Below, piece by piece: positions 19,061 to 30,272 of a DNA stretch of 64,000 bases. The number at the start of each line of letters is the position of its first letter. Position 1 is the stretch's first letter. Source of the DNA: Anastrepha obliqua (lineage: Eukaryota; Arthropoda; Insecta; Diptera; Tephritidae); assembly GCF_027943255.1 (NCBI RefSeq), contig NC_072895.1, forward strand, positions 21,426,001 through 21,490,000, read 5' to 3'. The position numbers were made by a program, and so were the translations under genes. The notes below the pieces were generated by a model. The model had not been told where the DNA came from. It did not search any database and saw only the letters and a list, made by a program, of their open reading frames with translations.

Positions 19061-21900
19061 TCAAAATTTTGGTATAGAGTTTTTCCGTTCTTTTTAACAA
19101 TTAAAATTTTTTTATTTTTTCAAATAAATTGTATAGGTATTTAAAAAAAAATTTTGAGAAAAAATGTTTTATTTTATTATTTTTTTAAACAAATTATATA
19201 CTTAAAAAAATTTTTTTTTAATATTTTATTTTAAGTTTTATTTTATTTTATTTTATTATTATTAAATTTTTTTTTGTTTGGAAAAAAGTTTCATTTTTTT
19301 GTTCAACATTTTTGGGAATTTTTTTTTTCTTTTATCATTTGTGAGAAAACCTCCTGTCCAGTTTGTTTCTTGTTTATCTTAAACCGCTCAGTAATTCCTG
19401 AAATTTTCATAGTGGCACTCCAAATATTTTTCGAGTTATATTCAAAGGCGTACAGCGAGCCAGTGAACAATCAGAGCAAAATGCTGCAAAACGGCTGGCA
19501 TACGTACTCATATATTAATTTTGTTTGCAAATCGTCATATTCGCTGTGCGTACATATTTCCATTTAACATGAAAAGTTAATGGAATCCCACTATCAAACT
19601 TTCGGGGATTACTGCAACCTCTAAAAATGAAAAAAAAAACAAAATTTGAATGTGTTTCAAAAACTACACAAAAAAACAATGCCGAAAATTTTTGAAAAAA
19701 AAAAATCAAAAAATTCCAAACAAATATATCTTAAAAAGGGTGTGTTTCAAAAATTACACCCAAAAAAATTCCGTATAATTTTGAAGAAAAAATCAAAAAA
19801 TTTCCAAACAAATATATTGTATCTTTCAAATTTTCAAAAATTCCGTAATTTTTGGAAAAAAATGTTCCACATAAAAAATATTTTTATATTTCCAAACAAA
19901 AAATTGGTTATAAAAACATATCAAAAAATCCGAAAACTTTTGAGGAAAAAAAATCTAAATAAAAAATACTTTTATTTTTTAAATATATCCTAGCAACAAA
20001 TTTGTTATAAAAAAAGAAAAATATCCCAAATTTTTCTTTTTAATTATCCCAAATTAATAATGGAAAATAAAATTGGAAAATTAAAAAAAAAATTCCAAAA
20101 CGTTTTCTAAAAAAAAGTATCCTTAAAAATAAACAAAATGTATAAAAACGTCACAAATTTGTTAAAAAAAAATATTCGAAAAACACTTTTAAGAAGCAAA
20201 AATATCCTAAAAACAAAATAATTGTATAATATAAAACTGTTAAAAATTTGTTATGAAAAAGAAAATTAAAAAAAAGTTTTAGTATATTTTATACTAAAAC
20301 ATAAAAACAAATTATATAAAACTTGTTAAAACTTTTTTATAAAAAAATTTTCGAAATTTCCAAAAAACTCTATAAAAATGTCAGAAATTTCTTAAAAAAA
20401 TAAAAATTTAAAAATATTCAAAAAACATTTTTAATAATTAAAAATATCCTAAAACATAAAAAAAAGAATTGTATGAAACTGTTAAGAATTTGTTATGAAA
20501 AAAAAACTCCAAAAACAAAATTTTAAGCATATTTTATCCTAATAAATAAAAACAAATTACATACTATAAAAATGTTAAATCTTTGTTATAAAAAACATAA
20601 AACAAATTCCCAAAAAACAAATTTTAAGAAATATATTTTATCCCGAAAACTAAAAAAACAGCTGTAAAAAAAAATTTTAAGAAGAATATTTTATTCTAAA
20701 AAATAAAAAAAGATTTGAATAAAAAAAGTTTTTAAGAAGTAAAAATAAGTTAAAAATCAAAAATAATTGTATAAAAAAAAAATTATTAAAAATTTGTTAT
20801 TTAATTTTTTATCCAAAAAAAAGTTTTCATGAATTATATTTGATCATAAAAAATAAAAATTAATTCTATAAAAAACAAATTTTTAAGAAGAATATTTTAT
20901 CCTAAAAAAGGATTGTATAAAAATGTTCAAAATTTAAAAAAAAAAAATATAAAAAAAATTTAAAAAAAAGAAATTGAAGAAATATATTTTAAGTTAAAAG
21001 TTAAAAAATAAAAAATAATTTTATAAAAAAAAAATAATTATTAAAAATTTGTTATAAAAATATATATTATAAAAAAAATCCCAAAAAAAACTTTTTAAGA
21101 ATTATATTTTATCCTAAAAAATAAAAAATAATTGCATTAAAAAAAGTTTTTTAAGAAGTATATTTTATCGTAAGCAAAGGATTGTATAAAAATGTTACAA
21201 ACTTGTTATAAAAACAAAACAATTCCAAAACAAAATTGTAGGAAATATATTTTATCCCAAAAAATAAAAAAGAGTTGTATTAATAAAAATTTTTTAAAAG
21301 TTAAAAAATAAAAAATAATTGTACTTATAAAAAAATTTTAAGAAGCATATTTGATCGTAAAAAATAAAAAAAATAATTGTATTAAGTAAAAGTATTTAAG
21401 AAGTAAAAGTAAGTTGAAAAATAATTGTATAAAAAATTAAAATTATTAAAAATTTGTTATAAAAAATCCCAAAAAAAATTTTTAAGAAGTATATTTCACC
21501 CTAAAAATTAAAGAAGAATTGTATTAAAAAAAGTTTTTAAGAAGTAAAAATAAGTTAACACATAAAAAAATAATTGTATAAAAAAAAATTATTAAAAATT
21601 TGTTACAATTTGTTATTTGATTTTTTATCCAAAAAAAAATTTTTATGAATTATATTTGATCATAAAAAATAAAAGTTAATTGTATAAAAAATAATGTTTA
21701 AGAAGAATATTTTATCCTAAAAAAAGGATTGTATAAAAATGTTTAAAATTTTTTATAAAAAAAAAATATAAAAAATTTCAAAAAATGAAATTGAAGAAAT
21801 ATATTTTCTCCTAAAAATGAAAAAGTATTGTACAAAAATGTTAAAGGATCCATATCAATTAAATTCTTAATTAAATCTTAAATTTTTTTTTTAATTTTTG
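19060..21900. repeat. A-rich, internally repetitive low-complexity block
   Basis: Nearly 3 kb is dominated by A-runs on the plus strand (from about 19630) with few T-runs. Recurrent words are AAAAATTTGTTATAAAAAA, TTTTAAGAAGTATATTTTAT and GATTGTATAAAAATGTT. Spacing between word copies is often near 90, 150 or 250 bp. A longer stretch is duplicated: GATTGTATAAAAATGTT with its flanks occurs at 20911 and again at 21727, 816 bp apart, and about 150 bp around it is highly similar. It looks like a decayed tandem array. It encodes nothing credible; ORFs such as 19646-19993 are Lys/Phe/Asn-rich artefacts. Confidence 0.7.
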
Positions 21901-23079
21901 AGATTACTTCTAATAATACTCAACCCTACAAAAAAAACAATTTGGAAAAATTTAAACCCACGGCAGCGCTTAGCTTAGCAGAGCATTCAAGAGGAAATAA
22001 GTTGCCATTAACCAGAAGCATTACGTAATGTTGTGAAAAACGCGCTTAAATGAGCCAATGTGTATCGAATTAATTGGCATTTATACGAACGCTTACACTA
22101 TGATTTCATTCATAATTTCCATAAAATGTGTTTAATATTATATAAAGGAAAATGATTATCACACGAGTTATACCTACTTACTTTAGTAGGTCTTATTTGG
22201 CGCACCCTGTACAAAAATTTGAAATTTTGTTTGCAAATTAATTGACCGACTCTAAATGACTCTCTTAATTGCACTTTTTAATTGTTCAGCATAAACGCAC
22301 AAATACTGATGGCTGCATGCATGTGCGCGTATATTTACAAATAAATGTATTTTGCATGTATGTGTGCCATGTGTGTGCAAAAGTGTTGAGCAAAGAATGC
22401 GTCAAAAAGCTAAATAATAATTACTGTAAATATGGCAGCAGTGGAAAATATCTGTATGACACATTTAAATGAGAAATTTAATAGAGAATATCTGGCAAAC
22501 AAATGCATAAACATACACACATGCATATACAAACGCATTTATTCATCCCACTGCTTCCAAGCACAGACACATATATACAAGTATATCCATGTTTTAGCGT
22601 ACGTGTGTGTTACAGTGTATTGCATGTATGTATGTATGTACATGTACGAGTAGGTGAAAGTTCATATGTTGGTGCCGTGTTGATTTACGATCATTCCAAA
22701 ATAATTTTTGTTGCTTTTAATTTACTAAAATTGTTGTATTATTGCATTTGTGAGATTTTCCATTTGCATAGCGCTGAATTGTTTATACTCTATTTTTCGC
22801 ATTTGATTTATGTCGGATTTTCAAACTCGATTTTTGCACTTTAATTCCAATGAAAACTTTTAGTGCGTGCACATATCTGCACCAATAAATTTACTAATAA
22901 AAATATGTGCATAATCTAAATTTTTTCATATCGGTGAAACGACAAATAAAAGTTCAAGAAACAACAACTAAAAGTTCATGAATTCATATTGAATTAATAG
23001 ATAAATAAAGTAACTTAATTAATATCGCTTTTAATCGCTGAACGAAAATCTAATTCTGTTGTAAGGAATGTTGTAGAAC
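21901..23079. other. Unassigned DNA with TATG microsatellite
   Basis: No gene is supported. GCATGTATGTATGTATGTAC lies near 22621-22641, and other CATG/TATG words near 22300-22380. AT-rich flanks continue to the family A junction. Confidence 0.4.
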
Positions 23080-23169
23080 TCTATCTGAAGTAGAGAGTGG
23101 CATGAACAATAACAGTAGCAACGATGGAACCTCTAGGTACAGCTGGTATATTACTAGTCGGATAGTGAC

Positions 23170-24400
23170 AAAAGAATCTATAAGGTTTTTCATGTCTTCC
23201 TTTGAGAACTTGAAGTCCCCTGGACCTTACGGAACATACCCAGCAATGCTTAAGAAAGGAGAAAACAGGCTGATTTAGGCCCTGAAAAGGATCTTCACCT
23301 TCGCCTGTCTTGCACTTGGCGACGCGTAAGAGTAGTATTTATTCCGAAACCAGGAAAAGACGACTATTTCCTAGGAACAAATTTCAGACCAATCAGTTTT
23401 ACATCATTCGTATCGAAAGGTCTAGAACGAGTGGTGGAGAAACATATTCGAGTGGGGGTATGGCCGAGAAGTCCTCTTAGTAGAAATCAACACGCTTACC
23501 AGAGTGGAAAATCATGTGAATCAGCCTTACATGATCTTGTTAGCAATATTGAAGCCGGGCTGGAAGCTGGGCGTGTTCGTGGACATTGATGCCACTTTCG
23601 GCTCAATATGTTCTTCTGCCGAACGACACGGAGTTAATCAAACCCTTGTAAAATGTATATATTCCATGCTCCCTGAGAGGCTATTTAGCGCTGGTGAGAA
23701 CAGTGACGAACTAATCACCGTCAGGGCCAAGCAAGGATGTCCCCAAGGAGGTGTTCTTTCTCCGCTGCTGTGGTGCTTCGTCATAGACTCTCTACTAGCG
23801 GAGATGCAGGAACTTGGTTTTCATGTCCAAGCGTATGCGGACGGTGTCCGTGCGCTAACATCGGATAAATCCTTAACAACCATAGTCTTGTTTACGAGAA
23901 AACGGAAATTGGGTTATTGGGAATTGGTCTTCCAACACTGAAAGGTGTGACACTTGGTCTTTCCGATGAAGTTAAATATCTAGGAGTAATCTTGGAGTAA
24001 TCTTACTTGGGAGACACACGTTTCACTGAAGGTGAATCGCGTATTAAGGATTTTTCAGCAATGCCGCAGAGCCTTTGGTAAAACCTGGGATCTGAAACCT
24101 GCGGTGGTCCTATGGATATACACAGCACTTATCAGACCAATCATCACTTACGCTTATGTGGTCTGGTGGCGACGGAGCATGTTTAAGTCCACAATCCGGG
24201 AACTATACAGGCTGCAAAGAAGTGTATGCATTGCGGATGCCATGAGTACAACCTCTGGTGATGCCCTAAATGCTTTGCTTGATTTGCTCCCCCTGGATCT
24301 TAAGATACAACAGGAAACAATAAAAGCAATGTGTAAACTCCATAAATATGGTTTCTGACACGAAGATGGACCTTCGGGACACAGAGAAATCTTTAAGTGG
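23170..24400 (+). pseudogene. Family A2 reverse transcriptase, multiply disabled
   Basis: The RT frame carries TAG at 23276-23278, TAA at 23327-23329 after ACLALGDA, a frameshift near 23570 (the frame reading KSCESALHDLVSNIEAGLEAG gives way to VFVDIDATFG) and further breaks near 23940-24030. Motif C reads YADG instead of YADD, so the second catalytic Asp is lost. The segment between motif C and the FTRKRK block looks shortened. The first two lesions recur in the copy at the right edge of the window (63880 and 63931). No active RT could be made. Confidence 0.8.
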
Positions 24401-24424
24401 CTATCTGAGTAGTATCCCCTGTTT

Positions 24425-25183
24425 TTGGCACCTAAAGACGACCTGATACCCACAGTTTCATTTGGAAGCAAATTTGATGTCAGATTTCCATTGCGTGAGC
24501 AATGGAGCAATCCAAAATGCATTCAGGGAGGTTTGACGAATATTTTCTTTACCGATGGGTCCAAGAATGAAATAGAGTCTGGAGCCGGATGGTACTTAAA
24601 CGATAGTAATAAGTATCACTATGCTATGGGGGAAATGGCAACTGTTTTCCAAACGGAAGTGTTTGCCATCCTGAAAGTACCCGAATGGATAATCGAGAGG
24701 AGATGGAGCGGGAAACAGATTGGAGTTTTCAGTGACAGTCAGGCTGCACTGAAGGCCCTGGAGAACGCGAAGCAAACCTCGAAGATTGTTCAAGCATGTA
24801 AGAAGAAGCTTAATTCTGTCGCAAGGCAAAACAGGCTTGTACTTATATGGGTTCCAGCACACTCCGGTTTTCAAGGAAACGAAATTGCCGATGAATTGGG
24901 CAACCGTGGATCAGCGGTTCCCCCACAAGGGCCAGAGCCAATAATCGGAATCAGTTCCGCAGGAATCATGAATTGGATCAGCGTTTATGTAGGCAATCTA
25001 CATAAAGAGCACTTGAACCGGTCTAGAACGCTGCAGAACTGCAAAGTGTTTTGTGACAAATCGGAACAGAAAACTGTCAAACTTTCTACTAAAGCTTGGG
25101 AGAAAAGATGTTCGGTTGATGACCGGTATTATTACAGAACACAACCCATGAGATCAGCATATGACCACCATTGGAATCATTGA
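24425..25183 (+). pseudogene. Family A2 RNase H domain and C-terminal region
   Basis: This open stretch of about 252 codons has no ATG at its start (TTG at 24425) and is the downstream part of the RT polyprotein. RNase H would remove the RNA strand of the cDNA hybrid. Core residues are visible: D in IFFTDGSKNE, E in FQTEVFAIL, D in VFSDSQAALKAL and D in GNEIADELGNRG. After VGNLHKEHLNRSRTLQNCKV the frame slips; the Cys/His C-terminus is in another frame at 25161-25421. The same region exists in the copy at 50261-52139. Confidence 0.78.
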
Positions 25184-25659
25184 GGACCCAATGTGCCTGT
25201 CGTACTTGGAAGAAGCGGATAGCACTGAGCACTTTCTCTGTACGTGTCCTGCCTTTGCTAGAGCACGGCTACGAGTTTTGGGTTTCGATGTCATGAGAAT
25301 GAGTAATATTCGTTGCCAAAGAATCTGGAAAACTCTCACAGAACTATATATCTCTTATCTCTATTTCTGTCTCTATTCTTTCCTATCTCTTTCTCTGATA
25401 CTTTTCTCCTTGCCTCCTTGACTATCTCCCCCCTTTCCAGAGCTTTAAATACAATGAGCTTTTTAGCCTGAGTGTTTTAGGAGCCACCAAATCTCCTGGT
25501 GCTCCTTGGCTCGACCTTTTCAAATTTCAAGGAATGCGATAAAATTTTATTCAAACGGCTCACAGAGCAAATTTAGTGGTAGCGCAACCGGATTGGAATC
25601 AATTTTTCACGACATAGATTGTATGCTCCTTAAGGCTCCAAAATCATTTTCTGTTGTCC

Positions 25660-25900
25660 GCATAAACATAACGCATCGGCATCGTTGGCTGGTTCTTGCC
25701 GTCGGTATGGAAACAAACGCTCTGGCTCTGAAAGTATTTGATGCGGCACCAGCTGGTGGTAGCAGAGGAAGACGAGCACCTCCTCTGCATTGGGAAGTTG
25801 AGGTGGAGAAGGACTTGGCTTTACTTGGTGTATCCAACTGGCGCCGGTTTGTATGAAAAAGAAGCGACCGCCGCGCTTTGTTAGACTCGGGCGAAATGGC
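25660..25900 (+). pseudogene. RTE-like retrotransposon C-terminal scrap
   Basis: The plus strand reads RHRWLVLAVGMETNALALKV and FDAAPAGGSRGR, and then VEKDLALLGVSNWRRF with a TGA after it. This is the C-terminal GxxRGRP...VEEDL...NWRR block of RTE-like elements. The downstream side is cut off by a TTAA-flanked element starting at 25901, so the 3' tail is not visible. Confidence 0.6.
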
Positions 25901-25904
25901 TTAA

Positions 25905-26593
25905 GGGTTCCCGACGGTCTAGAGTTCCAAAATTTAGGGTATTTTCAGAATTTTTTTTACAATAAAAAATTAAAAACGATATTTAAATTGTTTAGGCTTT
26001 TTATTTGACTTCTTTTACATACAAAAATGAAAAAAAATTGTTTTCAATTTTAATAATTTTAAAAATGGCGCTGAAGTTGACCCTCCCGAAAATTTGGACT
26101 CTTCTATTTATCTGAAACACGAAAACCAAAAAAAATATTTATGAGTATGACTGTAGCTATGTCCCGTACTAGAATGAAAAAAAAAATTGACATAATGGCG
26201 TGGTTTTGAACTTGACACTCTAAAAATCGGTTTTTTTTTAATTTTTTTTTTTTTTAAGGACGAATTAATTGAAATAATAATATGATTCTAGTATGGGCGA
26301 TAGCCATTGATGTTGTGAAGAACATATTAAAATTTCAGACGACTCGGTTGATTATTATTATTTTTTTTTTTGACAACACCAGGCCGAAAAAAGTCGTTTC
26401 GAGATAAACGAGTTTAAAGTTTGAGGTACCGGAGTGCGCGGACTGCTCTCTACCTTGTTAATGGGTTGCAGAAGATATAATATTGGCAATTTCCGCATGC
26501 AAATTTCACAGTATATTCTTAAAAGCCTATACTTTCGGAATATCGAAAAAACAAAAAATCGATCTTTTGAACTTTCTAGACCACCGAATCCCC
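25905..26593. mobile_element. TTAA-flanked non-autonomous transposon N2
   Basis: A 689 bp non-coding segment lies between TTAA at 25901-25904 and at 26594-26597. The ends are imperfect inverted repeats of about 25 bp: GGGTTCCCGACGGTCTAGAG on the left and, on the minus strand, GGGGATTCGGTGGTCTAGAA on the right. A further right end of the same family lies at 27460-27525. TTAA duplication is the hallmark of piggyBac-type elements, but no transposase is present, so the superfamily is inference. Confidence 0.6.
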
Positions 26594-26597
26594 TTAA

Positions 26598-27455
26598 AGG
26601 GTTAGGGGTAGAATTTTCAAACAATTTGATTTTTTTTTGCTTTTTATTAAAGTATAATATCTTAAAAATATTGTGCGAAAATTTGAAGGGAATCCGGTAA
26701 GTACTTTTCGAGTTATTCAACAATCAACAAAGGGCTAGCAGCTGCTGCGCGCAACCGACTTCTCGCTAACGCGCTAACACTCGATGAGGTAGAATGCTAC
26801 GTAGGCAACAGCAAATCGATATTTTGGAAGCTGCTACGACGGCTGAAGAACTATTACATACAGCCCAGGAATAGATGGCACAGTGCAAGTCATTAAATAA
26901 TTCGTATAACTCTATATAAATCGATAGCAAAGCTTTAAATGCGTTTTTCTCAAAACTATGTTTTTTGAACTGGTGATCAGTGTAACTTAAAAACGGCTCG
27001 GTACATCTCAATAAAATTTATACTTTTTGAAAAACATAAAAAACTCGTGCCTGATCGAAGGATTTTTGTTTTTCAAAAATTTCGATTTCTTTAACAATTT
27101 TTTCTCGAAAATCTGAAAAATATTTCCTGATTTTGTTAATTTAAAAAAAAAAGCTTCGATCAGGCACAAGATTATCTATTAATAAAACTAATTTCTCTTG
27201 TCCGATTGATTTTAGATGAATCTCCAAGGACTTGTGATGACCATCCTAAGGCACTTCTGGAAAAATGTGCTCCACACAAACAGCTATAACTTTTACAATT
27301 ATTAATTTTGTATTTTTTTTTTTTTTTTGAAATTTTGCTTAAGTCAAGTCGAATGTATTAGTGGTATGTTTTTATTTTTGTAAAAAAAAGCAATTGGCTA
27401 GCAAAAAAAATTCATTAAATCTTTATTTTTTCGGGCCTCTGACTACCCTAACCCC
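26598..27455 (-). mobile_element. TTAA-flanked non-autonomous transposon N1, copy b
   Basis: An 858 bp element lies between TTAA at 26594-26597 and at 27456-27459. Its ends are AGGGTTAGGGGTAG on the left and, on the minus strand, GGGGTTAGGGTAGTCAGAGG on the right. It matches N1 copy a (39457-41209) in reverse orientation over most of its length, including the ATCAGGCACGAG/CTCGTGCCTGAT block. It carries roughly 180 bp of extra central sequence absent from copy a. Near 26655 it keeps the uninterrupted version of the site where mariner M1b entered copy a. Confidence 0.65.
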
Positions 27456-27459
27456 TTAA

Positions 27460-27525
27460 GATACTATACTTTCGAAATATCGAAAAAACAAAAAAACATT
27501 TTTTTTTTATTCCTAGACCACTACC
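27460..27525. repeat. Right end of an N2-type element
   Basis: The segment TATACTTTCGAAATATCGAA through CTAGACCACTACC matches the right 70 bp of N2 (26530-26593) and ends at TTAA 27526-27529. It directly follows N1 copy b. Confidence 0.55.
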
Positions 27526-27529
27526 TTAA

Positions 27530-28800
27530 GCGGCTATGGCGCCAATCAAGACAAAGAAAATTGTGTGTTTTCTTCCATATACAACAAAAGCTCGACATTA
27601 TTTGAGATGAACACCCCACATAGTCGAAATTTTTCTAAAGAACTGATTAAAAAGTTTGAAATTTAATTAAAATTTCTTTAAATTCACACAAAGTTTGAAA
27701 CTTACGCATTCTAATTTCTTATACCTCAGCGGTAAGTTCTTTCTGCTAAGTTCGCAATATGGCTTGCATTCGAATAACTGCTTTTGGTGAAAAAAATAAA
27801 CAAATAACATTCTCACTTTCTGTTGTGTTCCGTTATTGTACTTTTATGTATTTGTTTTTCACGTGGCACAGTTGCCGTACGAGTATTCTTTTGTTAACGA
27901 CGCGTAAACAAAGTCAAAAGCTATAAAATGATGGCACACAAAATTACACACAAATTTTCAACACTTAAATACAACTGAGCAACGTGGCTGGCTTTTATTT
28001 CATTTTGTTGCGAAATGAAGTAGTCTCATATAATTACGCTCGCAGGCGTGAACATGCATTCATATCGCACTACAATAGATGTATTTAATGTTCGTACGGC
28101 CATGTGTTGGAGTTTATACAAATATAAATATATACATGCACATACACACAAACACGCACGCATTGTTGGTATTGTTGCTTGCATGTTGCTTTTCTTAATT
28201 CTTATCCTGCTTCTGAACGGACTATGTACACAATATGGAAATGTGCATGGGCATGTGGATGTGTGAGCTCTTTATCTCGGCTAAAGCAAAGTAAGTACGT
28301 ATGTAGGTCACTGCATAAGGAAAAAGTGAAGGTAGTAAAAGTTTTAAGAGAAACTAACAATAAACCTGGGCATGAATGCATGTCTAACTTCCACCTCCCA
28401 CGCCACGTATGTTTGTAGGTATATGAAAGTACGTATCCCTTTTTGTGTGCGCATAGAAAAACATAAAAGGGACCGTGTGAGCGTGATAACAAGACTACTT
28501 ACATTCAAAATATTTACAGGATTATAATTTTTAAATTCGAGTCTTTATTTGGGTGTAAGAATAACTAATACAGAGAACATGAATTTCTGCTTGACTTTGC
28601 CTATGTTGACAAATTGGTCTGGCCAACTGGCTAAGACTGGAAGCTGCAAAAACTAGTGCTGAATACAAAAAAATTTAGGTGCGTTTTCTCCCACTGGATA
28701 TCGTCCATTATGCAAGCTAGACCCCACGGGCAAACTGCTTGAGCTTGCCATCAAAAACCATTTGCAAACATAAGCACAGTGAAGCAAAAAGAAACTGAGA
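27530..28800. other. Unassigned DNA
   Basis: I see no gene or element end. CA/TACA-rich words occur near 28130-28160. The ORFs at 28048-28492 on both strands have no recognisable motif. Confidence 0.35.
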
Positions 28801-28804
28801 CACT

Positions 28805-29330
28805 AGGTTAAGTTAGGTTTGGCAGCCGCATCGCACATAGAGACAACGATGCCACTTAGACTACGAAATGGGTCCGTTGTGAGCTGCAAGGGCTGAGCTA
28901 CATTTCCCCTTCCATATTGAACCATACTGAGCTTTTGACAAAGCGTAAAAGGTTGTTGATACCTAAAGTGTTTAGATTATCCATGTTCATTAAGAAGTAG
29001 GATCGTAAATATCGGTTCCTGCTTCTGGCTAGAGCCGGGCATATGCAAAAAAGGTGTTGAATTGCTTCCAACTCCTCCTCATTCCTGCAGCTACGACAGA
29101 AATCATGCATGTAAGTGCCTAATCTCCTTGCATGATTTCCTATAAGACAATGTCCTGTGAGGGCCCTACTAAAGTCCTAATTTGAAGTCTACTCAATTTT
29201 ATAATATTCTTGGACAGACGTAGATTTGGCCTTGGCCATGTTTGCGAAGTAATTTCACAGGCATTGGCACTAATCCATCTCGCTTACAAGTTTCGAGAGG
29301 TACCCCCATAAAATTACTTATGTTTGACAT
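28805..29330 (-). pseudogene. Retrotransposon family G, C-terminal end
   Basis: Minus-strand text near 29190-29110 reads SRLQIRTLVG and, one frame over, GHCLIGNHARRLGTY. The ORF at 29110-28898 then gives MHDFCRSCRNEEELEAIQHL, FCICPALARSRNRYL and NMDNLNTLGINNLLRFVKSS, ending at TGA. CxxC...H...C is the zinc-type C-terminus that follows RNase H in these elements. The 3' tail on the minus strand is CCTAACTTAACCTAG (28804-28818), a decayed tandem CCTAA-like end. It is 5'-truncated. Confidence 0.68.
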
Positions 29331-29623
29331 ATAGGTACCTTCTCTTTCAAGTTAGTGAGCCCCACAGTTCCCTGGTATATCTCAGTGGCCGAAACCCAGC
29401 ATAAGATAATACGATATTCTTTGGCCATCTCATTAAGATTTTTTATAGATATTTTTTAGGATTTTATAGTATGTTATTATTGACATCACATAGTATACAA
29501 AAACAATTTTTTTTGTACAAATTTTTTTGTAGTAGTGTGGCACCAAAGTAAGCGTCTTAAAAACAAAATAGGTTAGACATCTGATCAATCTGAAATTTTC
29601 ATCAGTTATTCCGCACATCAGTA

Positions 29624-29756
29624 GTTCTAGCAGGTGCTACTTTCATTTCTTTTCAGCCTTAATTTCCACCCGAAAAACATACCTTTTTTTCAAAAGTCCG
29701 CCATTTTTTTATTTACAAAAAAATTTCCCATTGTAGCACCTGCCAGAATCACAGAA
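29624..29756. repeat. Short inverted repeat, possible MITE or hairpin
   Basis: TTCTAGCAGGTGCTAC near 29626-29641 and GTAGCACCTGCCAGAA near 29733-29748 are inverted repeats with one mismatch in 16 bp, separated by about 90 bp of T/A-rich DNA. No clear flanking duplication is visible. It could be a tiny MITE or a chance hairpin. Confidence 0.3.
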
Positions 29757-29879
29757 TAATAATTAGTTTAACTTTTTCGTTTATTACCGCTTTTGAAATT
29801 TGGAGTTGGAGTGACTGAAGTGAGCTTTCTATCATCGATAAATATTTCTTTAGCCAAGGATTTGTTAAAAATTTGTTTA

Positions 29880-30272
29880 AGAGATTGCACCAAAGAGCGT
29901 CAATTTTTAAACAAAGTTACAGAAAGCCCGTCTACATCCGAATAAGAAGAGTTTTTGATCTTTAATAATTCCTCAATTACATCTTCAACTAATAGAACAA
30001 GTGACCCGAAGTCAACTGAAGAAGACAATTTGCTCAAGAAATTATGGCGAATGGCTGCCAAATGTTCTTGCTGAATATTTTCATCGGACACGAAATTAGA
30101 TGAAAAGAAATCGGCAAATAAATTCGCTTCATCACTGACAGAGCAAGCAGTTACGTTCCTATAAAAAACAGTATTAGAAACACAAGAGGTCTTTTTAATC
30201 GATTTAATATATCGCCAAAAAATATTCGAATTACTTTTTATATTACGCTCACATTTATGAATCTATTCTTTA
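29880..30272 (-). pseudogene. Jockey/CR1-like retrotransposon fragment L, downstream half
   Basis: The minus strand reads HKCERNIKSNSNIFWRYIKS and then DEANLFADFFSSNFV, MSDENIQQEHLAAIRHNFLS and LVEDVIEELLKIKNSSYSDV-DGLSVTLFKN before stopping. This is the linker plus the first RT motif (xDGLSxxLFK). It continues the frame of 30578-30913 after removal of the 305 bp element between them. The RT body is missing. Confidence 0.68.

Larger units (their letters stand above)
23080..25532 (+). mobile_element. Family A LOA-like non-LTR retrotransposon, long 5'-truncated copy (A2)
   Basis: This copy runs from the region just before the RT to the 3' end. In order: SPGPYGTYPAMLKK (motif 0/1), FIPKPGKDD, QSGKSCESALHDLVSNIEAG, VFVDIDATFGS, KQGCPQGGVLSPLLWC, QAYADGV (motif C), the thumb with FQQCRRAFGKTW and LIRPIITYAYVVWWRR, RNase H (FFTDGSK, FSDSQAALKAL), and a C-terminal Cys/His region (TEHFLCTCPAFARARLRVLG). 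It has no poly-A tail and ends in GGCTCGACCTTTTCAAATTT. The endonuclease and ORF1 are absent. RNase H with this layout points to LOA or a sister clade. Confidence 0.82.

Noticed and set aside
19646..19993. 115-codon ORF in the A-rich block
   Set aside because: Lys/Asn/Phe-rich translation of A/T-runs with no domain; composition artefact.
24154..24522. 122-codon minus-strand ORF
   Set aside because: Antisense shadow of the family A2 thumb region, which has clear RT text on the plus strand.
28048..28492. Cluster of 72-96 codon ORFs
   Set aside because: Overlapping on both strands in microsatellite-bearing DNA, with no recognisable domain.
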